A stretch of DNA of 64,000 nt from Stenotrophomonas humi (GTDB taxonomy: Bacteria > Pseudomonadota > Gammaproteobacteria > Xanthomonadales > Xanthomonadaceae), in assembly GCF_001431415.1 (NCBI RefSeq), contig NZ_LDJI01000004.1, positions 211,574-275,573 on the forward strand. The letters run 5' to 3'. A program made the position numbers and the translations under genes. The notes beneath the pieces are model-generated. The model was not told where the DNA came from. It worked only from the letters and a program-made list of their open reading frames with translations, and did no database searches. Shown here in pieces: positions 55,380-64,000 of the stretch (position 1 is its first letter; each line of letters starts with the position of its first letter).

Positions 55380-56597
55380 TCAGGGCGAGGCGGGGGTGTT
55401 CTTCCCGGAGTACACGGTCTGGTTGCGCACCAGCGGCCTGGCCCAGGCACTGACGCTGAGGATGTAGAGCAGGGGGATGAAAACCAGCGACAGGCCAATA
55501 CGCAGGCCCCAGTAGTCGGCGACGAAACCAATCAACAACGGCACGATGGCGCCGCCGAGGATGCCGCTGCACAAGATTCCCGAGAATGCGCCGTGGTGCT
55601 GACTGACCGAATTCAGCCCCAGCGAAAAAATCACCGAGAACATCACCGACAAGAAAAAGCCTGCAGCGGGGAAGGCGAGAAGAGAGATGGCTGCAGGGCC
55701 AAAAAGAGCGAAGGCGAGGCTGGCGATGGCGAGCGTGGAGAAGATCGCCAGCACCAGCTTTGAATCCAGCAGTTTCAGCAGGCCCAGGCCCGTCAAACAG
55801 CCCAGCGACATCAGGCCCCAGAAACGGCTGACTGCGATGGCGCCTTGCTCGGTGGCTGACATGCCGTGGTAGCTGTGCAGGAACTGCGACATCCAGTTGG
55901 CGATGGATTGCTCGGTGCCGACGTAGGCGACGATGGCCAGGAAGAACAGGCGTACATCGCGGCGCTTCAGCAGGTTTCGATAGGCATCGCGGTTGCCTGC
56001 GCGCTCATCCTCTTTCAGTTCCACCGTCGGCAACGGCAGTTTGTAGTTGAGCAGCGCCAACAACACGAACGCAGCAGCGAAGTACCAGTAGAACGTCAGC
56101 CAGGTCAGCGGCTGGCCCTCCACACCAGGGCGCTGCATGTAAAGCCGGAAGGCCAGTGGGCTGAGGAACGAGGCCAGGCCGAACACCAGCTGTGCCATCA
56201 CCGAGAAGAAGGCGAAGTGCTGCTCGCCGCCGGCCGTGCGCATCAGCGGGTTGATCACCACCTGCAGCAAGGCCATGCCCAGCCCAATGACGAACAGGCC
56301 CGCCACCACCGAGAAGTAGCCAGGTATCAGCGCGATGGCCAAAGCGCCGATGAAATTCAGGGCGAAGGCGGTGAACAGGGTGAAGCGCGTGCCACGCACT
56401 TCGATCAGCAAGCCGCCCGGTATCGAGATCAAGCCGTAGGCCAGGAAGAAGGAGAACGGCATGAAGCCGGCCATGGTCAGGCTCAGCTTGAAGTCCTGGA
56501 TGGCGATGGGCATCAGCGGCCCGATCAGATTGGTGATGAAGGAGATCGCGAACCAGATCAGGAGGATGTAGCTGATGATCAGCGGGCGGTGCTTCAT
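55380..56597 (-). CDS. FHS-family sugar transporter (FucP/NagP-like)
   Basis: A 405-residue inner-membrane transporter with twelve likely segments. Features of the fucose-galactose-glucose:H+ group are FFLAYGLISIPGGLLIEVRG, GLGMALLQVVINPLMRTAGG, the block AIVAYVGTEQSIANWMSQFLHS and SGILGGAIVPLLIGFVADYWG. The gene lies 22 bases after the PfkB kinase gene and 66 before the TonB receptor gene. Import of a monosaccharide such as GlcNAc or glucosamine is the best guess from context. Confidence 0.9.
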   Translation of the reverse strand: MKHRPLIISYILLIWFAISFITNLIGPLMPIAIQDFKLSLTMAGFMPFSFFLAYGLISIPGGLLIEVRGTRFTLFTAFALNFIGALAIALIPGYFSVVAGLFVIGLGMALLQVVINPLMRTAGGEQHFAFFSVMAQLVFGLASFLSPLAFRLYMQRPGVEGQPLTWLTFYWYFAAAFVLLALLNYKLPLPTVELKEDERAGNRDAYRNLLKRRDVRLFFLAIVAYVGTEQSIANWMSQFLHSYHGMSATEQGAIAVSRFWGLMSLGCLTGLGLLKLLDSKLVLAIFSTLAIASLAFALFGPAAISLLAFPAAGFFLSVMFSVIFSLGLNSVSQHHGAFSGILCSGILGGAIVPLLIGFVADYWGLRIGLSLVFIPLLYILSVSAWARPLVRNQTVYSGKNTPASP

Positions 56598-56619
56598 GGT
56601 CGCTTCTCCGGGCTCAGAG

Positions 56620-57561
56620 TTACGGCTGCAGACAATGGGAGAGTTCGCCTGCGGCGATGCTCTTGCGCGGGAAGCGGGGCAGGATTGCGGCGGCGGTCCT
56701 GCAACCGGCAGCGAGTGCGTCGTGCAGGCTCGCCTGGTTCAAGCGTGCGGCCAGATAGCCGGTGTTGAAGCTGTCGCCGGCGCCGACGGTGTCGAAAATG
56801 TCGGCGATCATTTCGGTGGTGTGGTGGGTGCTACGGCCATTGACGTGCCCCAGCGCGCCGGCAGCGCCCAGCTTGACGATCAGGTGCGCGCCGGGCTTGA
56901 GCAGGCTGGCGACGTGCTGCACGGCAAGCTCCAGATCCTGATTGCCCGCGATGCTCATCGCCTCCAGCTCATTGAGCAGCAGGTGGTCGCAATGCCGCAG
57001 CCAGTCCTCCACTTCCTGATGCACCTGAGGCGTCCAACCTTCCGGCGGCCAGCCGGTATCCAGCGCCACCTGGTAGCCCCTGGCCGAAGCCTCTGCCAAC
57101 AGTTGGCTGAAGTGGATGCGCAGGTCGGGCAACAGGAATGGGGCAGTGAACAGCGCGATGCTTCCTGCCGCCGCTTGCGGCAGGTGTTCCAGCACGAATG
57201 CCGGGGCCAGGTGCTGCAGGTGCCCGCAGGTGGTGAAGAAGGTGCGCTCGCCATCGCCGTGCATCAGGCCCACTGACATGGTGGTGTCGCTTTTGCAGGT
57301 CTGCAGCTCGACGCGGATGCCGGCCAACTGCAGCAGCAACCATTGCGCCAGATCATCATCGCCAATGGCGCCGATCAGGCGCGGGCTCAGCCCGAGATGA
57401 CGGGCGGCAAGAGCGGAGTTGGCCGCCGAACCGCCGGCGCGCAGCTCGCTGCGCGGCAGCAACTGTTCGGTGCCGACCTTGGGCCAACCGTCCAGCGTGC
57501 CCAGAACCAGGTCTACGCTGACGTCGCCGATAATGCTGAACTGGGGCTGATCGTGCTTCAT
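56620..57561 (-). CDS. PfkB-family carbohydrate kinase
   Basis: A 313-residue ribokinase-type enzyme. It begins FSIIGDVSVDLVLGTLDGWPKVG, has the family GGSAANSALAARHLGL motif and the C-terminal signature DTVGAGDSFNTGYLAARLN with the catalytic Asp. ATG 57561 is preferred over an in-frame ATG at 57597 that lies near a candidate operator. The sugar is unknown; neighbours suggest an amino sugar or its product. A candidate regulator-binding element (57593-57629) lies just before it. Confidence 0.9.
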   Translation of the reverse strand: MKHDQPQFSIIGDVSVDLVLGTLDGWPKVGTEQLLPRSELRAGGSAANSALAARHLGLSPRLIGAIGDDDLAQWLLLQLAGIRVELQTCKSDTTMSVGLMHGDGERTFFTTCGHLQHLAPAFVLEHLPQAAAGSIALFTAPFLLPDLRIHFSQLLAEASARGYQVALDTGWPPEGWTPQVHQEVEDWLRHCDHLLLNELEAMSIAGNQDLELAVQHVASLLKPGAHLIVKLGAAGALGHVNGRSTHHTTEMIADIFDTVGAGDSFNTGYLAARLNQASLHDALAAGCRTAAAILPRFPRKSIAAGELSHCLQP

Positions 57562-57592
57562 GGGGCGACTATAGTCACCCCGATTCGGCACT

Positions 57593-57629
57593 GTCAATAA
57601 AAATATCCAATGGAAGTTTAATTAAATAC
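57593..57629 (-). promoter_or_regulatory. candidate operator A before pfkB (shared with 58911-58947)
   Basis: GTCAATAAA begins at 57593 and continues to 57629 with TCCAATGGA as a small palindrome in the middle. The reverse complement of 58911-58947 shares 23 of 37 bases with it, including all of GTCAATAAA, TGGA and GT. It overlaps the ROK stop and lies directly before pfkB, suggesting an internal promoter controlled by the ROK protein. Confidence 0.55.
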
Positions 57630-58872
57630 GGCGTCCCCCGAAGGAGGTGCGATGGCCAAGCAGTTCCGCGGCAAGCGCCTCATCGTTGTCCTCCCTGCGC
57701 ACGCCTTCCAGGCGCGGCGACAGCAGCTCGTGGATGGGCAGCACTGCTGCACCCAACAGGGAGCAGTCCTCCTCGCGCAGGGAAATCATGATGCGTGGCA
57801 GCTCCGGGTCAGGGCGGCCACGTACCGAGCGGTGCAGGGGCTGGGCCAGGTCAACCAGGCGCTGGACCAGCTTCTGCGGCGCCGAGCCACCGATGACGAT
57901 GGTCTGCGGGTCGAGCATGTTCTCGATCATGCAGATGGCATCGCGCAGGCGCTGGGCGGCCTGTTGGCACCATTGCTGCAGGGCTTGGTCGTCCGCATCG
58001 TCCAGGCGATCGAGCAGGTCCGGCGTGCGGATCTGTCCGTCGTCGAGGCCCAGCGCTTCGGCCAGTGAGTGCAGCGACAGATAGCGCTCCAGGCAGCCCT
58101 GGTTGCCGCAATAGCAGGGCGTGCCGCCAGGGACGACCGGCACATGGCCGATTTCGGTGGCGTTGCCGTCGGCACCCCGGTAGGTATTGCGGCCCACGAT
58201 CAGCGAGCCGCCCAGGCCGACGCTGAGGTGCAGGTAGAAGAAGTTGTCCAGGTGCCTGGCCACGCCGTAAAGGGTTTCGCCCAGCGCGCCAGCGACGCTG
58301 TCGACACTGTGAAACAAGGGAAGGCCGGCGGCTTCCTGCAACTGGTCGAGGATGGACAGGTCCTTCCAGCCTTCCAGTGCAGTGGGGCCGACAAAGCTCA
58401 GCTCGGTATCACCCAGCGGGCCCGGCAGGGCCACGCCGATGCCCCACAGCCGCGCGTTGGCTTGCCGGCGCAGTTTGGCCACCAGTTCCAGTAGGCCGGC
58501 CAACAGCTGCGAGCGATCACAGCCTTGCAGCTGCACCTCGCAGCGCGCTTCGATCTGGCCCAGCAGGTTCACCAGTGCGCCGGTGGCGCGGCCTGGTTCC
58601 AGGCTGATGCCGATGGACTGGCCGGCGTCGGGATTGATCTCGAAGGCAATCGGCGGCTGGCCGCGGGTTTTGAGGTCCTTCTGCCGGCGCGAGACGATCA
58701 GGCCGATCGACTCCAGCTCATTGGTGATGTTGGCCACCGTCTGCGGGCTGAGCGAAACCTTTTCCTGGATGTCCTTGCGCGAGGCCGCGCCGTGCTGGCG
58801 GATGAAATCCAGCACGAGACGGCGGTTGTAGGGGGCGCTGGATTGCTGGGTGGCGCCGCGGCCAATGTTCAT
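57622..58872 (-). CDS. ROK-family transcription regulator
   Basis: A 416-residue NagC/XylR-type regulator. An N-terminal winged helix (NRRLVLDFIRQHGAASRKDIQEKVSLSPQTVANITNELESIGLI) precedes the ROK sugar-kinase fold with the zinc motif CYCGNQGCLE near residue 250 and EIGHVPV nearby. Such proteins bind a sugar phosphate or sugar and control transport and hydrolase genes. It is divergent from the GH9 gene, and is followed on the same strand by pfkB, the transporter and the receptor, so it probably controls the whole locus. No clear Shine-Dalgarno is seen. Confidence 0.92.
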   Translation of the reverse strand: MNIGRGATQQSSAPYNRRLVLDFIRQHGAASRKDIQEKVSLSPQTVANITNELESIGLIVSRRQKDLKTRGQPPIAFEINPDAGQSIGISLEPGRATGALVNLLGQIEARCEVQLQGCDRSQLLAGLLELVAKLRRQANARLWGIGVALPGPLGDTELSFVGPTALEGWKDLSILDQLQEAAGLPLFHSVDSVAGALGETLYGVARHLDNFFYLHLSVGLGGSLIVGRNTYRGADGNATEIGHVPVVPGGTPCYCGNQGCLERYLSLHSLAEALGLDDGQIRTPDLLDRLDDADDQALQQWCQQAAQRLRDAICMIENMLDPQTIVIGGSAPQKLVQRLVDLAQPLHRSVRGRPDPELPRIMISLREEDCSLLGAAVLPIHELLSPRLEGVRREDNDEALAAELLGHRTSFGGRRI

Positions 58873-58910
58873 AGGCGTTGAAACCGATTGAGCGTAGGGG
58901 AGGGGGTATC

Positions 58911-58947
58911 TGTATTATTCATACATCCACGTGAAGTATTTATTGAC
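58911..58947. promoter_or_regulatory. candidate operator B in the ROK/GH9 divergent promoter
   Basis: The minus-strand reading begins GTCAATAAATAC and includes inverted arms ATACnTC and GAnGTAT around ACGTG. It is related to element A at 57593-57629 (23 of 37 bases shared). It lies between the ROK start (58872) and the GH9 start (59002), a typical position for autoregulation and control of the hydrolase. Confidence 0.6.
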
Positions 58948-59001
58948 GGCGCGTGACGGTATGGCTAAGTTTCGATCCCTAGTCTATCTGGAACCGTGCC
59001 G

Positions 59002-60870
59002 ATGACCTCTTTGCCGCACTCCCGCAGGACCGGAGTTCAAGTAGTGGCCGCGCTGACGCTGGCGTTGTCGAGTCTGCTGCACGCACCGCTCGCCATCTCG
59101 GCTGCGTCCCCGACGCCAACGACCACCGTGTCGGTGAGCCTTCCTGCCGAGCCACTGCTGGTGCAGATCAACCAGGTAGCGCTGGAACGGCAAGGCCCCA
59201 AGCGGGCGATTGTTGAATATGCGGGCGAGGCCGGAGAGGGCAGCTACTCCGTGCTGCGCGATGGCAAGCCGGTGCAGACCGGTAATCTCCAACCGCTGCA
59301 GCCGTTCGCCGAGTGGAGTCCGGGCAAGCGCTATTTCAGCGTGGATTTTTCGGATGTCGAGCAAAGCGGGCAATACCAGGTAGACGTGCGCATCGGCAAG
59401 CAGCATGCGGTGTCGGCACCTGTGCCGGTGCGCGACAACGCTGTCTTCGCCACGGCCGGCGCACAACTGCTGGGTTACTTCCAGCGCAGCCGTCACACCG
59501 ATGACGCGGACCGCGATCTGCGCATCTTCCAGGCCTCGCGCAAGGTGAATGTCTGGGGTGGTTGGCAGGATGCAGGCGGCGACAAGGGCAAGTATCTGTC
59601 GCACCTGGGCTACGCGAATTACTTCAATCCGCAGCAGGCCTCGATGGCGGCCTGGGTGCTGGCGTACGGCGCGCATGCACGCAAGCCGCTGTTTGCCGCG
59701 CAGGGCCTGCAGAAGCAAGTGGAGGATGAAGCGTTCTGGGGCGCGGATTATCTGCATCGCACCCTGGATGCGGACGGCTACTTCTACACCACGGTGTTCG
59801 ACCAGTGGGGCACGCCGGGCGTGGAGCGCATGGTCACCGGTTACGAAGGCGCGGCCGGAACCTTCACCACCTTGTACCGCTCGGCATTCCGCGCGGGCGG
59901 CGGCATGGCGATTGCCGCGCTGGCGCGAGCCTCGATGCTGGCCAGGCAGACCGGACGTCATGGTGAGTTCGACGGGGCGAGTTATCTTGCCGATGCGCAG
60001 CGTGCCTATGAGCACCTGCGCCAGTTCAACCCGCAGTACTGTGCCGACGGAAAGGAAAACATCATTGACGACTACACCGCACTGATGGCGTTGGTGGAGC
60101 TGCACAACGCCACCGGTGAACAGCGCTATCTTGACGATGCGCGCACGCGTGCTGCGAGCTTGATGGCGAGGCAGCAGGCGGACGGCGGTTTCATCAGTGA
60201 TGGCGGTAGCCGCCCTTACTACCATGCAGCCGAAGCGGGCCTGCCGGTCATCAGCCTGTCGGCCTATGTCGATATCGAAACCGATCAGACGCGTCGCGAG
60301 CGCGCCCTGGGTGCCATCGGGTCGGCACTCAAACACGAGCTGGCCATCACCCAATCCGTTGCCAATCCCTATGGCTACGCGCGCCAGCGCTTCCAGCTGA
60401 CGCAGGATGGAAAGGCTGCAGGCGAGGTGCTGGAAGGATTCTTCATTCCGCATCGCAATGAAACCGGCTACTGGTGGCAGGGCGAAAGCGCGCGACTGGC
60501 GTCGCTCAGTGCGGCCATGGTCATCGGCGGGCGCAAGCTGGCCGCGAACGGCAAGGCGGGATATGGCTTGACTGCCGACCAGGCCGGCTATGCGCAGAGC
60601 CAGATCGACTGGACCCTGGGCCGCAACCCTTACGGTATCTCCATGCTTTACGGCTTTGGTCAGAAGAATCCGCCCACCGTGCTGGAAAGTGCGGGTGAGA
60701 TGTTCAACGGCGGCATCTCCAACGGCATCACCGGTGCTCCGGGTAGCGATACCGGTGCCGGCATCAGCTTTGCGCCCGGCCCGGATTCAGAACAATGGCG
60801 CTGGGTGGAGCAGTGGATTCCACATACCACCTGGATGCTGTTTGCGGTCGTGGCGATGAGTGAGGATTGA
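59002..60870 (+). CDS. GH9 glycoside hydrolase, glucosaminidase-like subgroup
   Basis: A 622-residue secreted enzyme. A signal peptide (VAALTLALSSLLHAPLAISAA) is followed by an N-terminal Ig-like CelD_N domain (about 50-150) and the GH9 barrel. The catalytic-base region is GGWQDAGGDKGKYLSHLGYANYF with D190 and D194; the usual cellulase form is DAGD, while an extra residue (DxxGD) is, as I recall, seen in exo-beta-glucosaminidase-like GH9 enzymes of chitin-using Vibrio. GYWWQGESARLASLSAAMV probably supplies the catalytic Glu. ATG 59002 is preferred over GTG 58996. The locus context with GH20 favours chito-oligomers rather than cellulose. Confidence 0.85.
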   Translation: MTSLPHSRRTGVQVVAALTLALSSLLHAPLAISAASPTPTTTVSVSLPAEPLLVQINQVALERQGPKRAIVEYAGEAGEGSYSVLRDGKPVQTGNLQPLQPFAEWSPGKRYFSVDFSDVEQSGQYQVDVRIGKQHAVSAPVPVRDNAVFATAGAQLLGYFQRSRHTDDADRDLRIFQASRKVNVWGGWQDAGGDKGKYLSHLGYANYFNPQQASMAAWVLAYGAHARKPLFAAQGLQKQVEDEAFWGADYLHRTLDADGYFYTTVFDQWGTPGVERMVTGYEGAAGTFTTLYRSAFRAGGGMAIAALARASMLARQTGRHGEFDGASYLADAQRAYEHLRQFNPQYCADGKENIIDDYTALMALVELHNATGEQRYLDDARTRAASLMARQQADGGFISDGGSRPYYHAAEAGLPVISLSAYVDIETDQTRRERALGAIGSALKHELAITQSVANPYGYARQRFQLTQDGKAAGEVLEGFFIPHRNETGYWWQGESARLASLSAAMVIGGRKLAANGKAGYGLTADQAGYAQSQIDWTLGRNPYGISMLYGFGQKNPPTVLESAGEMFNGGISNGITGAPGSDTGAGISFAPGPDSEQWRWVEQWIPHTTWMLFAVVAMSED

Positions 60871-60923
60871 GACAAAACTGGGCGGGCATACGGCGCTCGA
60901 CTGGAGGTTCGGCCTTGCAACTC

Positions 60924-60940
60924 TGCGGGCAGTGCCCGCA
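60924..60940 (+). terminator. hairpin after the GH9 gene
   Basis: TGCGGGC (60924-60930), loop AGT, GCCCGCA (60934-60940). A TTTTT tract follows 15 bases later (60955 onward), so it is a plausible but imperfect terminator between GH9 and the convergent chemoreceptor gene. Confidence 0.55.
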
Positions 60941-61014
60941 CCGCGGCTGAAAATTTTTCAAATTGCTTTGCTTTCTCAGTCGCCGGCCGGGCCCTACGCG
61001 CATAGGGTGGCTGC

Positions 61015-63597
61015 TTAGGTGTTAACTACCAATCTAAGCGCATCGTTTCCCGACGTCATCGGTCCTGTAGCGTGAGTGCGGAACACGGAGACTGTTTCGA
61101 CCAAATGGTTCGCTTGATCCTCCATCGAACGCGCAGCGGCGGTAGCTTCTTCCACGAGAGCGGCATTCTGCTGAGTGGTTTCGTCCATCTGCATTACCGT
61201 CTGATTAACTTGTTCGATCCCAGAGCTCTGTTCCTGGGACGCGGAGCTGATCTCGGCCATGATGTCGGTAACTTGCTGCACTGAGCTGACAATTTCCCCC
61301 ATGGTTGCGCCGGCCTTTTGCACTAGAGCCGCACCTTCTGACACCTTTTCAACGGAGTTTTCAATCAAGCCCTTGATCTCCTTTGCAGCGCCAGCCGAAC
61401 GTTGAGCTAGTGTGCGTACTTCTGAAGCAACCACGGCAAAGCCGCGGCCTTGTTCACCAGCCCGCGCCGCTTCCACTGCAGCATTGAGTGCAAGGATGTT
61501 GGTCTGGAAGGCAATGCCGTCGATGACACTAATGATGTCTGCGATTTTTCTTGAAGAAGTTTCGATGTCACCCATGGTGATCACGACTTGCCCAACGACC
61601 TGTCCACCCTGGGAGGCAACACCGGCAGCGCCTTGGGCAAGTTGGTTCGCTCGACGGGCGTGTTCCGCATTCTGACGCACAGTGGAAGTCAGCTCTTCCA
61701 TCGAGGCTGCCGTTTCTTCCAGATTCGCTGCCTGTTGTTCGGTGCGGCGGGACAAGTCATTGTTGCCGGTAGCAATCTCGTTGGCGGCAAGGTTGATCGC
61801 TGAGGCGGAGTGCTGGATGCGTCCAACGATGCTGGTCAGCTGGCTCACCGTTGCGTCGGCATCATCCTGCATGCGTGCGAACACGCCGTGGAATTCACCG
61901 TGCATGCGCACGGTGAGATCGCCGCGTGCAATGGCTTGCAGCAGGTTGGAGACCTCCGAGAGATTGCCATCGGTGGTGTCCATTAGGTGATTCAGGCTCA
62001 CGACCATCTCGCGGAAGTCGTGTTGATAGCTATCTACCTCGCCACGCTGAGTGAAGTCCCCCTGCGCAGCAGCGGTAGCAAGGCGCTTGATCTCACCATT
62101 GATGGCACACAAACTGACTTTGACCGCATCTACTGCATCGGTCAGCACCTTTTTTTCGCCGGGCAACCGTTCAATATCGACATTGAGGTCGCCCAGCGAG
62201 TAGCGTTTGATAACATCCAGAGCGGAGACGATCAGACGCAGGTGCGAGGCCACCAGTGCGTTGTTTTCCTTAACCATCACGCCGTAGTCGCCAGGAAAGA
62301 TGGTTTCGTCCATGCGATAGCTGATAGTGCCGGCTTCATGCTGCTGTGCCATCTCGCGTTGCGCTGCGATCACGGCCTGTAGCTGCGTTTGCATGCGTTG
62401 CATTGAGGACAACAACGCGCCCATTTCGTCGTCGCGCTGGATACGGATCCTATTGTCCAGCTTGCCGGCGGCGATATCGTCCGAGACACGTACAGCCTCG
62501 CCAAGCGGGGTGAAAACAAAGCGGCGCAACAGGATGTACAAGGCTCCGCAAAGCAGTAACGCAGCTATCAGGCCGACTGCGGCGATGGTCCACAACAGTG
62601 CTCGCGCCTGTTCCATCAATAGTGCACGTGGGACGACAATGCCGAAAGCGAATGTCGGGCCGGTATCGCCGATCTTCAGAGGGACATAGGTCTCCACCAC
62701 CTCCTGATCGAGTGCTGCATCGTGGCGCTGCTCGAAAGCGATGTTGCCTTTACTGATTTGCGCGAGAATGGCGCGGGTTTCGGCATCGTCGGCCTTGCTC
62801 CCAACCCGGGCTGGATCTCGGTCAGCGATAATGGTGCCGGCCGGCGAAAGCAGGCGAACGTAACCCTGCTGCATCGGATGCATTTGCGAGAGCCGCTCCT
62901 GCAGGGACTGCAGAGCAAAATCTACCGTGGTCACCCCAAGGAATCGATCATTCTCGATGATCGGCATAGCCAAGGTGGTCATCAATACCTTTTTACCGCC
63001 GATCTCGTAGCTATAAGGCTCCAATACGGCAGGTTTAAGTGTCGAACGCGGCTGCAGATACCAATCACCGTTGCCCGGGACTTCGTAATCGCGCAGGGCT
63101 TCCTGTACCGGTTGGCCATCCTGCCAGGCCCAGTAACTCATGAAACGGCCGGTCTCATCATGACCCTCAGCATTGGTGAATTCTGCATCCTTCTCATCGA
63201 ATGCGTCCGCTTCCCAAAGAGTTCCCACGCCTATCCATTGCGAATTGGCCTGCAGTTGCTGCTGGATCATGCGCGAAGCGCTTTGACGGGTAAGTGCACC
63301 GTCCTGGCGCAGACTCAGGAAGTTGCCGGCCAGGATCTGATCTGACTCGAAGCCGCGACCGAGTTCGGCCGAAATGCGTTGTGCCTCGAGGTTAGCCATA
63401 TTCTCCAGCGTTGCACGCGAAGAAGACATCAGAGCATCGCTGCTGAGCAGGTAGATGAATAGCGCGGTCAGGCCGAAGGCGAATGTTGCAACCAAAGCAG
63501 TCCCCAGCATGAGGCGCATAGCGATGCTGCGGGTGAGGGAACGTCGAAGAGAAGACATTGCTGCTACCGGCTGGGATGGAGGAATGGGTTGATCCAT
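61015..63597 (-). CDS. methyl-accepting chemotaxis protein with Cache sensor
   Basis: An 860-residue chemoreceptor. Order: membrane segment about 28-52, a large periplasmic double-Cache domain (about 55-335, with [21 protein letters not shown]), second membrane segment about 337-360, HAMP domain ([27 protein letters not shown]) and a further HAMP-like repeat ([20 protein letters not shown]), then the signalling hairpin with the tip [20 protein letters not shown] and the preceding [23 protein letters not shown]. The ligand cannot be told. Start is uncertain: ATG 63597 or ATG 63558 (MSSLRRSL); neither has a clear Shine-Dalgarno. The C-terminus lacks an obvious CheR-docking pentapeptide. Confidence 0.93.
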   Translation of the reverse strand: MDQPIPPSQPVAAMSSLRRSLTRSIAMRLMLGTALVATFAFGLTALFIYLLSSDALMSSSRATLENMANLEAQRISAELGRGFESDQILAGNFLSLRQDGALTRQSASRMIQQQLQANSQWIGVGTLWEADAFDEKDAEFTNAEGHDETGRFMSYWAWQDGQPVQEALRDYEVPGNGDWYLQPRSTLKPAVLEPYSYEIGGKKVLMTTLAMPIIENDRFLGVTTVDFALQSLQERLSQMHPMQQGYVRLLSPAGTIIADRDPARVGSKADDAETRAILAQISKGNIAFEQRHDAALDQEVVETYVPLKIGDTGPTFAFGIVVPRALLMEQARALLWTIAAVGLIAALLLCGALYILLRRFVFTPLGEAVRVSDDIAAGKLDNRIRIQRDDEMGALLSSMQRMQTQLQAVIAAQREMAQQHEAGTISYRMDETIFPGDYGVMVKENNALVASHLRLIVSALDVIKRYSLGDLNVDIERLPGEKKVLTDAVDAVKVSLCAINGEIKRLATAAAQGDFTQRGEVDSYQHDFREMVVSLNHLMDTTDGNLSEVSNLLQAIARGDLTVRMHGEFHGVFARMQDDADATVSQLTSIVGRIQHSASAINLAANEIATGNNDLSRRTEQQAANLEETAASMEELTSTVRQNAEHARRANQLAQGAAGVASQGGQVVGQVVITMGDIETSSRKIADIISVIDGIAFQTNILALNAAVEAARAGEQGRGFAVVASEVRTLAQRSAGAAKEIKGLIENSVEKVSEGAALVQKAGATMGEIVSSVQQVTDIMAEISSASQEQSSGIEQVNQTVMQMDETTQQNAALVEEATAAARSMEDQANHLVETVSVFRTHATGPMTSGNDALRLVVNT

Positions 63598-63786
63598 CAG
63601 TACATCGGCAGAAGCTGGTGAGGCTTGAGCGGAAAGCCGCAGCGATACCTCCTATGGGGATGGTATGGAGGCTTTCAGGGTGCCGGGGGTGTCCGTTGCT
63701 CTGGAGAGAGAGGCTACTCCGGACCGCTGAAGAAACGACTCCCCGCGTCTGTCACTTTGAATCGCCCAGGCTTTTGTAGACACTCT

Positions 63787-64000
63787 TCAGCCGTTTAGTG
63801 CGTACTGCCGTTCAAACTCTATCGGGGACAGGCCGCCATTGGAACCGTGTCGCCGTGTCGGGTTGTAAAACATCTCGATGTACTGGAAGACATCGGCGCG
63901 TGCCTCGTCGTGATTGCTGTAGATCCGCCGCTTAATACGTTCGCGTTTCAACAGCTGGAAGAAGCTCTCCATTGCTGCGTTGTCGTGGCAATTTCCTCGC
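63787..64000 (-). mobile_element. IS3-family transposase (OrfB) 3' end, partial at window edge
   Basis: The frame is open to the window end. RGNCHDNAAMESFFQLLKRERIKRR matches the end of the DDE domain of IS3-family OrfB, with the third catalytic residue (Glu) in AMESFF. YNPTRRHGSNGGLSPIEFER is the typical C-terminal box. The rest of the element lies beyond the window. The terminal inverted repeat should lie between about 63740 and 63786 but cannot be set without the other end. Confidence 0.9.

Noticed and set aside
63740..63786. Terminal inverted repeat of the IS3-family element
   Set aside because: Only one end is in the window, so a repeat cannot be defined.

Overview
The window comes from a high-GC member of the Xanthomonadaceae, most likely Stenotrophomonas or a close relative. 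The evidence is the carB-greA-rpfE-recJ neighbourhood known from Xanthomonas, a lexA-imuA-imuB-dnaE2 mutagenesis cassette, a TonB-receptor sugar locus, and short GTAG palindromes at 4.73 kb and 9.32-9.38 kb that look like the SMAG repeats of Stenotrophomonas maltophilia. The genus call is inference; no rRNA gene is present.

Layout. 0-17.3 kb is mostly core genome: carB (3' end), greA, rpfE, recJ, tadA, orn, an EcsC-family gene, divergent ppsA/ppsR around a 34-bp interrupted palindrome, a DUF1249 gene, a Nudix hydrolase, pssA, a class III polyhydroxyalkanoate synthase pair (phaE-phaC) with a translationally coupled DUF5329 gene, and tex. 17.3-22 kb is accessory. A tRNA-Leu(CAA) gene is followed by an internally deleted integrase remnant, then by small isolated genes (YkgJ-like, GNAT, XRE-DUF805 fusion, a cysteine-rich secreted peptide, a SnoaL-like protein) separated by long empty gaps. 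22-28 kb is the damage-inducible mutagenesis cassette. A perfect TGTACA-type palindrome lies directly before the lexA start codon.

29.3-49.1 kb is a nearly continuous cluster for anaerobic nitrate respiration: moaA, moaCB fusion, moeA, moaD, moaE, mobA, a small unknown gene, narK, narGHJI, a PpiC-type isomerase, a second narK, a HemN-like protein, an FNR-type regulator and modABC. It provides the enzyme, its molybdenum cofactor, molybdate uptake, nitrate/nitrite transport, a folding factor and the oxygen-sensing regulator. Three FNR-type boxes occur before moaA, narK and the HemN-like gene. The HemN-like protein keeps the overall HemN layout but has lost the CxxxCxxC radical-SAM cysteines, and it is the most unusual gene here.

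49.2-60.9 kb holds a small unknown gene, a pentanucleotide repeat, a frameshifted two-repeat secreted protein, and an amino-sugar locus: GH20 hexosaminidase, TonB receptor, FHS-type transporter, PfkB kinase, ROK regulator and a GH9 enzyme of the glucosaminidase-like type. Two related 37-bp elements before pfkB and in the ROK/GH9 divergent promoter are candidate ROK operators. The window ends with a large chemoreceptor and the truncated 3' end of an IS3-family transposase gene. No CRISPR array, rRNA gene or complete mobile element was seen.
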